64,000 bases of DNA, taken from Bacteroides sp. 214 (lineage in GTDB: Bacteria > Bacteroidota > Bacteroidia > Bacteroidales > Bacteroidaceae). This document shows positions 7,805 to 16,172 of this stretch, in pieces. Position 1 is the first letter of the stretch. Each line of letters opens with the position of its first letter. Location of the stretch: NCBI RefSeq assembly GCF_010501015.1, contig NZ_QVML01000002.1:460403-524402 (forward strand), in the 5' to 3' direction. The position numbers and the translations under genes were made by a program. The notes below the pieces were generated by a model that was not told the origin of the DNA, ran no database searches, and saw only the letters and a list, made by a program, of their open reading frames with translations.

Positions 7805-8119
7805 ATGAAAGTAATAACCATAGAATCGGAAGCGTATAAAAGTCTGGTGCGAAAAATCGAGCGTATTCATTCCGAAATAAAAAAGCAGGCGAAAGAGAGT
7901 GCAATCCCTCAACCCGATCCTTCGGAGGTTTGGGTAAGCGACCAAGAAGCCGCAACCATATTGCAGGTGAGCCGCCGCACCATGCAGCGATTACGCAGTA
8001 ACGGGAATATAACCTATTCAATCCGGGGCGGTAAAGCGAGATACACATTGGCAGAAGTTAAACGCCTGCTATCTGGTCGAGTAATTAGGAACGATAAAAC
8101 GAAAGGAGGCAAGCCATGA
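7805..8119 (+). CDS. Helix-turn-helix (excisionase-like) protein, left module
   Basis: 104 residues. The MerR/excisionase-type HTH is in VWVSDQEAATILQVSRRTMQ plus RLRSNGNITYSIRGGKARYT: a two-helix reader, then a wing. It matches the right-module protein (18172-18522: TLQRLRSKGEVSYS, KRLLESRLI versus KRLLSGRVI). The stop overlaps the next start by 4 bases. Such pairs in Bacteroides conjugative transposons bind near the excision or control region; the exact role here is inferred. Confidence 0.8.
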   Translation: MKVITIESEAYKSLVRKIERIHSEIKKQAKESAIPQPDPSEVWVSDQEAATILQVSRRTMQRLRSNGNITYSIRGGKARYTLAEVKRLLSGRVIRNDKTKGGKP

Positions 8120-8448
8120 GTGAGGAAGACGAAGGATTGAGAGACTGGATGCAGGAATGGTTCGAGCAATTCATGGGGCGTTTTGACCGATTGGATAAGT
8201 TCATGGATATAATGAGCGGACGGCATAACGTATTGAATGGCGAACGGCTTTTAGATAATCAGGATTTATGCCAACTACTGAACGTAAGTAAACGGACACT
8301 GCAACGCTACCGTTCTGCGGGTGAACTGACCTACATAACCATACACCACAAGATATTTTATACGGAGAAAAACGTAGAGAAATTCATCCGTGACCATTTC
8401 GCCAAAGGAGATAATAATAGCGAAACAGAACTTGAACCATCCGGTTAG
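8116..8448 (+). CDS. Second helix-turn-helix protein, left module
   Basis: 110 residues. LLDNQDLCQLLNVSKRTLQR and the wing YRSAGELTYITIHHKIFYTE give an excisionase/HTH_17-type fold after an acidic, amphipathic N-terminus. Its counterpart in the right module is 15882-16160 (LLDNQDLMFLLKVSLRTLQR). It is translationally coupled to the first HTH gene by ATGA. Probably a control protein of the element. Confidence 0.8.
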   Translation: MSEEDEGLRDWMQEWFEQFMGRFDRLDKFMDIMSGRHNVLNGERLLDNQDLCQLLNVSKRTLQRYRSAGELTYITIHHKIFYTEKNVEKFIRDHFAKGDNNSETELEPSG

Positions 8449-8481
8449 TTTTTCATTTTTTTGATTATTTGATGTTTAGAA

Positions 8482-8521
8482 CCCCGTACTGTCGTGAGAT
8501 AGAGCGGGGCTCGCTATTTTT
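8482..8521 (+). terminator. Possible terminator of the left HTH operon
   Basis: CCCCG (8482-8486) and CGGGG (8505-8509) with an 18-base loop, then a T-rich tail CTATTTTT. The stem is only 5-6 pairs, so this is a weak call based mainly on position after the HTH pair. Confidence 0.4.
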
Positions 8522-8531
8522 GACAGACACT

Positions 8532-8555
8532 AAAAAAGGCGGACTGCTCCGCCTT
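8532..8555 (-). terminator. Terminator of ardA
   Basis: On the reverse strand AAGGCGGA-gcag-TCCGCCTT is followed by a T run (8537-8532), 20 bases after the ardA stop. It is a compact 8-pair stem with a tetraloop. Confidence 0.8.
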
Positions 8556-8575
8556 GAAAACCGTTTCCGGTTCAG

Positions 8576-9103
8576 TTATGAGTGCCGGAACACATAACCG
8601 TCATCGAACCAGTAGTCGGTCATAAATAAATCGCGTGCGAACTTTTCATAGTCAAAGTAAGTTTTCGCAAATTCCGGCAGGTCGTAGCATTCTTCAACGA
8701 CTTCATACGCATAATCTTCTTCATCTTTGTATGCCCCCTGAAAATCATCCTCGAAGGAGGAAATCAGGTCGTTTATATCTTTGGAACTAAGATCGTAGTT
8801 TTCGTGGTTCAGCCAGACCTCGAATGCTACCTTTTTATCATCGTCCATATCGTCTATGGCTTCGATAATTTCAAATATGTTATCGGACAGCCAGCTTTCT
8901 CCTATTAACCCGGAGGGTATATATTCCCAATCCTGAAACATCAGTTCCGGGTCTTCCTCGTCCTTGTGTAACTCGCGGCAAGCCTCGTAAAATTCTTCTT
9001 TATCGGAATAATCCGAAAGGTCTAACCACTTACCGAAAATTGAACCTTCATTATACTTAGCGTAAGTTCCTACATAAATCCGTGCTTCTGATATATTTTC
9101 CAT
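8576..9103 (-). CDS. ardA: Antirestriction protein ArdA
   Basis: 175 residues, very acidic (many D/E), as expected of a DNA mimic. Family blocks: RIYVGTYAKYNEGSIFGKWL, DWEYIP and a central INDLISSFEDDFQGAY. ArdA blocks type I restriction enzymes when conjugative elements enter a new cell. It is present only in the left module and is flanked by a strong terminator. Length matches the family (about 165-180). Confidence 0.92.
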   Translation of the reverse strand: MENISEARIYVGTYAKYNEGSIFGKWLDLSDYSDKEEFYEACRELHKDEEDPELMFQDWEYIPSGLIGESWLSDNIFEIIEAIDDMDDDKKVAFEVWLNHENYDLSSKDINDLISSFEDDFQGAYKDEEDYAYEVVEECYDLPEFAKTYFDYEKFARDLFMTDYWFDDGYVFRHS

Positions 9104-9343
9104 AACCTTAATTTTTAATCGGCATCTGCCGGGTTGATTTTTTATTCAGGTGCATTTTCGGTGTAGGGATTAGGGCTGTCAAGTATTCACGGATAAAATA
9201 CTACCCTGAACTTATATGGCGTGGAGATTTTTCAGTGAACCTGCAAGGCTTGTACTTTACTGCCCGTTAAGATTCCGTAAACACCTTTGCGCCATGATAG
9301 AAAATAACCCACCGGAGCAGTTGCCGTATGTGTAAGTTGGAAA

Positions 9344-9550
9344 ATGAAAGAAGCTGGATTTTTAATGCTTACGCCTATGAATGATGGTTTTTATTTAATG
9401 ATGTGGTTTCCTGTCTTAACCGATAAGGAAGATAAAAGATGCTGCCGTTTCAACCGAACGAAAGAAGAACCGTTAATAGTAAAAGATTGGGAATACCTGG
9501 TTTATAGGGGGAAAACGATGTCGCTTTTATTTATAAATGCGAGCTTATGA
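9344..9550 (+). CDS. Doubtful 68-codon frame between ardA and the cation-efflux gene
   Basis: The protein (starting MKEAGFLMLTPMNDGFYLMM) has no motif I recognise and its end runs into the promoter region of the next gene. A possible box CACCTTTGC lies upstream near 9280. The rest of 9104-9597 shows nothing else I can name. Kept as a low-confidence frame only. Confidence 0.25.
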   Translation: MKEAGFLMLTPMNDGFYLMMWFPVLTDKEDKRCCRFNRTKEEPLIVKDWEYLVYRGKTMSLLFINASL

Positions 9551-9566
9551 TATGGACTAAAAGTGG

Positions 9567-9574
9567 TATCTTTG
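9567..9574 (+). promoter_or_regulatory. -7 box (TATCTTTG) that fixes the cation-efflux start
   Basis: The box lies inside the longer frame starting at 9547, so that upstream ATG cannot be on the transcript. The next in-frame ATG is 9598, 24 bases after the box. Confidence 0.65.
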
Positions 9575-9597
9575 TAGGCCGCAATTATGTGATTAAT

Positions 9598-10392
9598 ATG
9601 CAACAAACGACCTTTCGTATAGATAAAATGGATTGTCCTTGTGAGGAAAATCTTATCCGCATGAAATTGGCGGAAATAACTACGATTGAGAAATTGGAGT
9701 TTAACCTATCCGGGCGAACGCTCGATGTATGGCATACTGGGGAAGTAGAACCGATTTCGGCAGAACTCGATTCACTTAATTTAGGATCGCACCTTGTTGT
9801 TTCCGTTGAGGAAAAAGGAGAAGTTATAGCAGAAGATGATTCCCGGCAACGAAAAGTCCTATGGATAGTCCTTGCTATTAATTTCGGTTTCTTTCTTATA
9901 GAAATGACAACCGGGCTTATTTCCCGGTCTATGGGCTTGGTTGCCGACAGCCTCGATATGTTAGCTGATACGTTGGTCTATGGTATGAGCCTAATGGTAG
10001 TCGGCGCTGCAATTGCGAAGAAAAAACGGGTGGCATTGTGGAGTGGGATTCTACAAATAATCCTCGCTTTGCTCGGTTTATCGGAGGTTATCCGGCGATT
10101 TGTAGGTTTGGAAGTTATACCGGAGTTTCAAGCCATGATTGGAATTTCGCTATTGGCTTTAGCGGCAAACTCCGTATGTCTTTGGTTGTTACAACGCACC
10201 CAAAGTAAAGATGCACACATGAAAGCAAGTATTATTTTCTCGGCGAACGATGTTATTATAAATATTGGGGTTATCGTTGCCGGGTTACTCGTTTGGTGGT
10301 TTGGGAGCAATCTACCTGACTTGATTATTGGTATAATAATATTTCTGATAGTGATACGCGGTGCTGTCCGTATTCTGAAACTTTCAAGGTAG
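9598..10392 (+). CDS. CDF-type cation efflux protein with N-terminal metal-binding-like domain
   Basis: 264 residues from ATG 9598. The N-terminal ~75 residues look like a heavy-metal-associated fold with MDCPCEEN where CxxC normally lies. About six membrane segments follow. Cation-site motifs: GLVADSLDMLADTLVYG (paired Asp in helix 2) and HMKASIIFSANDVIINIG (His...Asp in helix 5). Exports divalent metal by proton exchange in the family. No cytoplasmic C-terminal domain is left. Cargo of the left module only; metal not predictable. Confidence 0.82.
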   Translation: MQQTTFRIDKMDCPCEENLIRMKLAEITTIEKLEFNLSGRTLDVWHTGEVEPISAELDSLNLGSHLVVSVEEKGEVIAEDDSRQRKVLWIVLAINFGFFLIEMTTGLISRSMGLVADSLDMLADTLVYGMSLMVVGAAIAKKKRVALWSGILQIILALLGLSEVIRRFVGLEVIPEFQAMIGISLLALAANSVCLWLLQRTQSKDAHMKASIIFSANDVIINIGVIVAGLLVWWFGSNLPDLIIGIIIFLIVIRGAVRILKLSR

Positions 10393-10399
10393 CAAATAC

Positions 10400-10432
10400 A
10401 AAAAAGGCATCCGAAGCCTTGCCCCGGATGCC
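10400..10432 (-). terminator. Terminator (reverse), downstream of left topB
   Basis: GGCATCCG (10406-10413) pairs with CGGATGCC (10425-10432); on the reverse strand it is followed by a run of T (10405-10400). It could stop transcripts from topB and, without a T run, also act weakly on the cation-efflux gene. Confidence 0.7.
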
Positions 10433-10577
10433 CACCACTAAAAGATCAATGTTAAACGACTATTCCGAATCGTAAAACAAAGTCTTTCAGTGGCAAAGAT
10501 ACGATTAAGCGAGAACAGTGCAAAATTCATTTTAGCATTGTCGAGCGTGAGTATCTTATGAAAAGATAATGAAGATT

Positions 10578-12366
10578 TTACTTAGAACGTCGTTTTTTGC
10601 TACCTCCTTTATTATGCGGGAACTCAAAGACAGTTTTATAGTCCGCATCGAATTTAACCGCTGCCTCGAAAGTGCTTCCGGTCTTACTGCTTACAAAACC
10701 TTTAATAAGGGCGGTCTTGCCGTTCATCAAGAGGTCTGTAAGTTGCCCGTCCGTCAGTTCCTTTTTAGCAATGGAACGCCATACGGTAAGCCCACAGGCT
10801 TCATTCTGACACTTGGCGACTTTATTATAGATAACTACATTCCCGCTCTTGCATTTCGGGCAAGGGCATGACTGGCGGTTATCCTGCCGTTCAAAAGTCA
10901 TATCAAGCAATTCGGACGTTATCTGCGAAGCATAAACCTCTATTGCTTTATGGAATGTCAATGCCTCCATATCGCCCGATGCTATCTTATTCAGGGCTTG
11001 TTCCCATTGCCCTGTCATGGCAACGTCCGCTATCTTCTTGTCCTTTACCGCCAGATAGACCACCAGCCCTTTGTTAGTCGGGACAAGGGATTTCTTTTCA
11101 CGGGTGATATACTCGCGGGAAAACAGAGTTTCAATAATGGCAGCACGAGTAGCGGGTGTTCCGATACCGCAATCCTTCATCGCTTCGCGCTCTTCCTCGT
11201 TCTCTACCTCTTTACCTGCGCTCTCCATCGCCGCCAGCAATGAACTCTCCGTGTGAAGCGGTCGGGGCTTGGTCTGCTTCTCCTGAATTTCGCAATCGCG
11301 GACAGATAGACTATCACCTTCTATGAGGGCGGGTAAAACTGCCGTATCGTCCTCATCGTTTGGCTCGTCCTTAAAGTTAAATACTGACCTCCAACCGGGG
11401 ACGAGCGTAACGCTCCCTTTGCAGGAGAAGTGTACGCCGCCCGCGTCAAGCGAAACGGTGGTGTTCTCTTTGATGCAACCCTCGCCGAAGGCTTCAAGCA
11501 TACGCCCGGCAACCATATCGTAGATAAGCTGTTCGTCTTTGGATAATCCGGTAGCCGGATCTTCCGTAATAATCAGCGCATGGTGATCGGTAACTTTTGT
11601 ATCGTCCACCGAACGAGTATTAAGCGTTGTATCGAATCTGCTGTCAATATACGCACCAAAAAGAGGATGTGAACGAAGCATAGCAATCAGGTGCGGTATT
11701 TCCTCCAGTACGTCTTCGGAGATATAACGGCTGCCTGTTCGGGGGTACGAGATTTTCTTCGCTTCATACAATATCTGTGCTATTGTCAGCGTCTTGTCTG
11801 CCGAAAACCCATGCTTACTATTGGCTTCCTTTTGAAGCGTGGTAAGGTCGTACAGCAAGGGTGGTTCTTGATTGACCTCCTTACACTCCACGCCTGTAAC
11901 CTTAACCGCTCCGGCAGCTTTGACCTGTGCCGTTACTTCTTCGGCAATGGTTCGGGTAACGAATTTATCCACCGAAAGGGCGGGAAAAGCCACCGCATCT
12001 TTCGCCGTATGCAGTTTCAGACGGAAATAGGTTTGCGGCTTGAAATCCTTGTTTTCAAGGTATCGGCTGCAAATAATCGCCAGTGTCGGGGTCTGCACCC
12101 TGCCGAGCGACCAGACACCATACCCTGCGGATATAGAAAGTGCCTGACTTGCGTTAATGCCGACAAGCCAATCAGCGGTACTGCGGGCTTTCGCCGAAGC
12201 ATAGAGGTTATCGTAATCACTTCCGGGGCGTAAGGTTTGAAAACCGTCTTTGATTGCTCTGTCGGTAAGTGAGCTTATCCACAAACGGCGGAACGGAAGT
12301 GAACTGCCTATATATTCAAATATATAGCGGAATATGAGTTCTCCTTCTCTTTTATCACAACTAATG
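10578..12366 (-). pseudogene. topB: DNA topoisomerase III (TopB), left copy, N-terminus lost
   Basis: Retained: the second half of the Toprim motif (CDKREGELIFRYIF), FRRLWISSLTD, the catalytic tyrosine in ISYPRTGSRYIS, and a C-terminal zinc ribbon (CPCPKCKSGN...CQNEACGL). Lost: the first ~100-130 residues, including the N-terminal Lys/Glu of Toprim. The frame runs on to an ATG at 12407, but those 16 residues read reverse DNA of the other topB and have no family match. It is joined head to head with a second topB of about 60% identity by eye. Without the N-terminus it should be inactive. Confidence 0.85.
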
Positions 12367-14117
12367 ATAATAGGGAAGGTGAACTGATATTTAGGTATAT
12401 CTACCAATATCTTGAGTGCCGGAAACCTTTCGTCCGCTTATGGATAAGCAGCTTGACGGATAAAGCCATCCGGGACGGATTGCAGAATCTCAAGGACGGG
12501 ACAATGTACGATAACCTTTTCCGGTCGGCAAAGGCAAGAAGCGAAGCAGATTGGCTTATCGGCATTAATGCTTCCCAAGCGTTAAGTATAGCTGCCGGAA
12601 GAGGGACATATTCTTTGGGACGGGTACAGACACCCACGCTGGCGATGATATGTTCCCGTTATCTTGAAAACAAGAACTTCGTTCCACAGAAGTATTGGCA
12701 ACTGAAATTACACACCGGGAAAGACAGCATCGAGTTTTCGGCCCTTTCAGAAGAAAAATTCGATAACCAGCAACCTGCCATCGACAAGCTGCAAATAATA
12801 AAGGATAACGGTCAGGTGCAGGTTAAATCGGTAGACTGTAAGGAAGTGAACCAAGAACCACCACTCTTGTATGACCTTACCACATTACAAAAGGAAGCCA
12901 ATACGAAACTTAATTTTTCAGCAGATAAAACGCTGTCCATTGCACAAAAACTGTATGAAGGCAAGCTGATTTCATACCCCCGTACCGGAAGCCGTTATAT
13001 ATCACAAGACGTTTTCGATGAAATACCGGAACGTATTTCCCTGCTGGAAACTTACGACCGGTTTGCCGGCTACGCAAAATCAATGAATGGTAGCAACCTG
13101 AATCGACGTTCGGTGGACGATAAGAAAGTTACTGACCACCACGCCCTGATTATTACCGAAAATAAGCCCGGAAGTTTACAAGCGGATGAACAGGCAATAT
13201 ATGAACTGGTTGCCGGAAGGATGCTGGAAGCTTTTTCGGAAAAGTGTGTCAAGGAAGTTACTTCAATTTCTCTCACCAGTGGCGAGAGTATTTTTGCAGT
13301 GAAAGGAACAGTAATAAAGTATGCCGGGTGGCGGGCTGTTTTCAACGTCCAAGAAGAATGCGAAGAAAATACCGTTTTACCAGCATTAAAAGAAGGTGAA
13401 AATTTACCCCTCTCCGATATTGAGTTACTGGAAAAGCAGACTAAGCCCAAGCCGTTACATACGGAAAGTTCTTTGTTGTCGGCTATGGAAAATGCAGGAA
13501 AGGAACTGGAAGATGCAGAACTGAAAGCCAGTATGAAGGATTCCGGTATCGGTACGCCAGCGACACGGGCAGCGATTATTGAAACTCTCTTTACCCGCCA
13601 GTATATTATCCGGGAGAAGAAAGCCCTTGTGCCGACCGAAAAGGGACTGGCGGTTTACGATGTAGTTCGGGACAAGAAAATTGCTGATGTGGAAATGACA
13701 GGTATGTGGGAAAACGCACTATCCAAGATTGAAAGCGGGGAAATGAATCCCGACACCTTCCATAAAAGTACAGAAGTTCATGCTTCACAGATAATCAGCG
13801 AACTTTTAGGGGTACAGTTCACCTTATCAACGCAGCAGGATTTAACCTGTCCGAAATGCGGAACAGGTCGGATCCTGTTGTATCCGAAAGTGGCAAAGTG
13901 TGATAATGCTGATTGTGGGCTGGTTATCTTCCGAAACAAAAGCGATAAGCAATTAACGGATAAGCAGGTTACGGAACTGGTAACAGCGAAGAAAACAGGA
14001 GTGATAAAAGGCTTCAAGAGTAAAGCCGGAGAGCCCTTCGATGCTTCACTGGCTTTTGACGACCAGTTCAACGTGGTATTCGTTTTCCCTGAAAAGAAAG
14101 GGAAATCAAGGAAATAA
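12354..14117 (+). pseudogene. topB: DNA topoisomerase III (TopB), right copy, N-terminus lost
   Basis: Family sequence begins at 12354-12380 (ITTNDNREGELIFRYIYQYL), passes FVRLWISSLTDKAIRDG, the catalytic tyrosine in ISYPRTGSRYISQDV and HHALIITE, and ends with a zinc ribbon (CPKCGTGR...CDNADCGL). The first usable start is TTG 12453, already beyond Toprim; the frame is open upstream but reads reverse DNA of the left copy. The break is at the same codon as in the left copy, so the two genes form a large imperfect palindrome centred near 12361. Confidence 0.85.
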
Positions 14118-14129
14118 TCTGAAGTTCCG

Positions 14130-14227
14130 TATCTTTACCACAGAAAATTCCATTATGAATAGAATTTATGCTATCCGTGATTGAGGATTTTTGTGGTTAG
14201 CACCCGGTGGGGACACTGGGTGCTTTT
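14130..14227 (+). promoter_or_regulatory. -7 box then terminator-like hairpin before the HEPN-like gene
   Basis: TATCTTTA (14130-14137) fits TAnnTTTG except the last base. Between it and ATG 14258 lies GCACCCGGTG (14200-14209), a GGGA loop, CACTGGGTGC (14214-14223) and TTTT. The hairpin may end topB transcripts, or act as an attenuator if the -7 box is used. Confidence 0.5.
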
Positions 14228-14257
14228 CGTAAAAGCTATTTATGTAGAATAATAGAA

Positions 14258-15898
14258 ATGAGTACAGATATAAAAAACAAAATTATAGTTCCGAAAGACT
14301 TGCATGACTCTAAATTGCTATGCTTTCTTCATCCTAATAGATTTGAGACTGAGGATGAAAAACAAGCTGTTGAATTATTACATAAAATTTGCATGACAAA
14401 TCTAACTGATTTCCATGAGTCAAATCAAATTAGAGATTTAATCCTAACAGAGGAAGAACAGAAGCTTGTTTTATTTCACGAATGGAATAATTCTGAAAAC
14501 GCAGAAGTGAAATCACGCTGTAGTGATGTTCTGTGTAGATTTGAGAAAGACAAACGTTTTGTAAAAGTAACAACATCAAACAATTATCTTGTCGCTTATC
14601 AGTTCTTTGGTGAGATTGAATTTTTAATCCGCTCAATTACAGTTCGTGATATCAAGATTCTTAATACTGATGTTTTTTTGAAAGATATCATATCTGCAAT
14701 TAATGATAAATTTAGTCATCCATTTTGGATTCAGAGAGTTGTCGATTCTATAAAAAAATCATACCCTGTAGAAAAACTTGAAAAATTATGCAATTATATT
14801 GAATGTCAAAAAAACAGCTTGGTTGACGGTAGTTATTCCGAAAAAAGAGAGTATATAAAAGCCCAATACTCACTTAAAGTAATAAGTAAGCAGATATTTC
14901 ATAAAGAGATGGCTTTATGTTTTGAGAATGAAGCAGATGCTACTGTAAACAATAAAGAACCGAATACTTTTTATCCGAATTTAGTTGATGTTTACCAAAA
15001 TGCATATAATGAAATTTTTCAAATTAAAAATCAAGCACCTGAAGAATTTGAAAGGATAAAAGGTAAGTTGCTACAAGAAAAGTCTGATTTTATGGAAATG
15101 CTTTCTCTCTGTGGTATTAAAACTCAAATGAAACTTTCTGATGATTTCATTAAAAGTGTAGAAAAATCCATTTCAAAAATTACTATAGGTAATTTTATTG
15201 ACACAATTAACCTGATGCTTTCAATTCCTTTCATGACTTCGGAAGAAGTCTGCGCCTATGAAGCAGCAGTGAGAAAGGCAAGCCCTATGTCTTCTATGCT
15301 TGGCCACAATCAGTTAGATAAAAAGGGAAATGTCGTAGGCATAGCAGAGTCAGAGAAGTCATTAAAAACAGAAGCTCATATTTATTTTCGACAAAAAAGA
15401 CTGTATGCAATATGGACATATATCAATCTTCATCAATGGTCAAATATAAAATCGGAAGAGGATTTAATCTATTTCTATTTGCAAAATGAAAAACCAGCAT
15501 ATATAGAAGACGAAAACTTGATATTTTGGACTAAAGGAATTGTTGCAGGCTTAAATAAAGACTTTATAAGTGCATCTCATATCCTAATGCCATATTTAGA
15601 ACATGCTTTACATAATATTGCTGAAATCACAAAGGGAAACATAACTACTTTAGAGAAAAAACGTCAAGAGGCTCCTTCTTTAGGTGTAATTTTTCCGATG
15701 CTTCAAGATGTAATTGACGAAGAGATACTATATGAAATAGAATCCTTTCTACAAAATGGGATAGATGTCAATTTTAGGAATAATTTGTCTCATGGACTTC
15801 TAACCCATTTTGAAATTGAAAAATATGGAATCTATTTGTGGTGGATATGCTTAAAGCTGTATTTTGAGGGAAAGAATATGATTAAAATCGCTCCCTAA
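14258..15898 (+). CDS. DUF4209-like protein with HEPN-type motif
   Basis: 546 residues from ATG 14258; the frame opens at 14207 but the earlier start lies in the hairpin. The C-terminal third has LEHALHNIAEITKGN and FRNNLSHGLL. R-N-x3-H in the latter matches the catalytic Rx4-6H of HEPN RNases, and the region resembles DUF4209. The rest is helical with no recognised motif. A+T content is higher than in the flanking topB gene, which suggests separate acquisition. Its 3' end overlaps the converging HTH gene by 17 bases. Likely a defence or abortive-infection cargo; that is inference. Confidence 0.6.
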   Translation: MSTDIKNKIIVPKDLHDSKLLCFLHPNRFETEDEKQAVELLHKICMTNLTDFHESNQIRDLILTEEEQKLVLFHEWNNSENAEVKSRCSDVLCRFEKDKRFVKVTTSNNYLVAYQFFGEIEFLIRSITVRDIKILNTDVFLKDIISAINDKFSHPFWIQRVVDSIKKSYPVEKLEKLCNYIECQKNSLVDGSYSEKREYIKAQYSLKVISKQIFHKEMALCFENEADATVNNKEPNTFYPNLVDVYQNAYNEIFQIKNQAPEEFERIKGKLLQEKSDFMEMLSLCGIKTQMKLSDDFIKSVEKSISKITIGNFIDTINLMLSIPFMTSEEVCAYEAAVRKASPMSSMLGHNQLDKKGNVVGIAESEKSLKTEAHIYFRQKRLYAIWTYINLHQWSNIKSEEDLIYFYLQNEKPAYIEDENLIFWTKGIVAGLNKDFISASHILMPYLEHALHNIAEITKGNITTLEKKRQEAPSLGVIFPMLQDVIDEEILYEIESFLQNGIDVNFRNNLSHGLLTHFEIEKYGIYLWWICLKLYFEGKNMIKIAP

Positions 15899-16160
15899 TC
15901 AGTTTGTGTACATCCGAAGCCTTATAGTAACACCTGCCATCATCTAACTTTATATAGGGTAGAATACCTTTTGCCCGATAGCGTTGAAGTGTTCGAAGGC
16001 TGACTTTCAGTAAAAACATTAAATCCTGATTATCCAAAAGCTGTTCGCCGTCCAAGCAATTACGCTGGGTTGTCAATCGTTCGATTTTCTTGTCTGACAT
16101 ATCGAACCTGTCCATTATACGTTCCATCCAAGCGATGAATGTTTCTCTATCTATATGCAT
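15882..16160 (-). CDS. Helix-turn-helix protein, right module (second HTH)
   Basis: 92 residues. LLDNQDLMFLLKVSLRTLQR is the recognition unit, followed by the wing YRAKGILPYIKLDDGRCYYK. It is the counterpart of 8116-8448. It lies 12 bases after the primase/ATPase gene and is probably the last gene of the right-module operon. Confidence 0.8.
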   Translation of the reverse strand: MHIDRETFIAWMERIMDRFDMSDKKIERLTTQRNCLDGEQLLDNQDLMFLLKVSLRTLQRYRAKGILPYIKLDDGRCYYKASDVHKLIRERF

Positions 16161-16172
16161 AACTATAACTGA

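Noticed and set aside
9547..9597. Upstream start of the cation-efflux gene
   Set aside because: It precedes or overlaps the -7 box at 9567-9574, so it would not be on the transcript.
10868..12233. Several forward-strand frames within the left topB
   Set aside because: They are shadows of the topB frame; the reverse frame has catalytic and zinc motifs.
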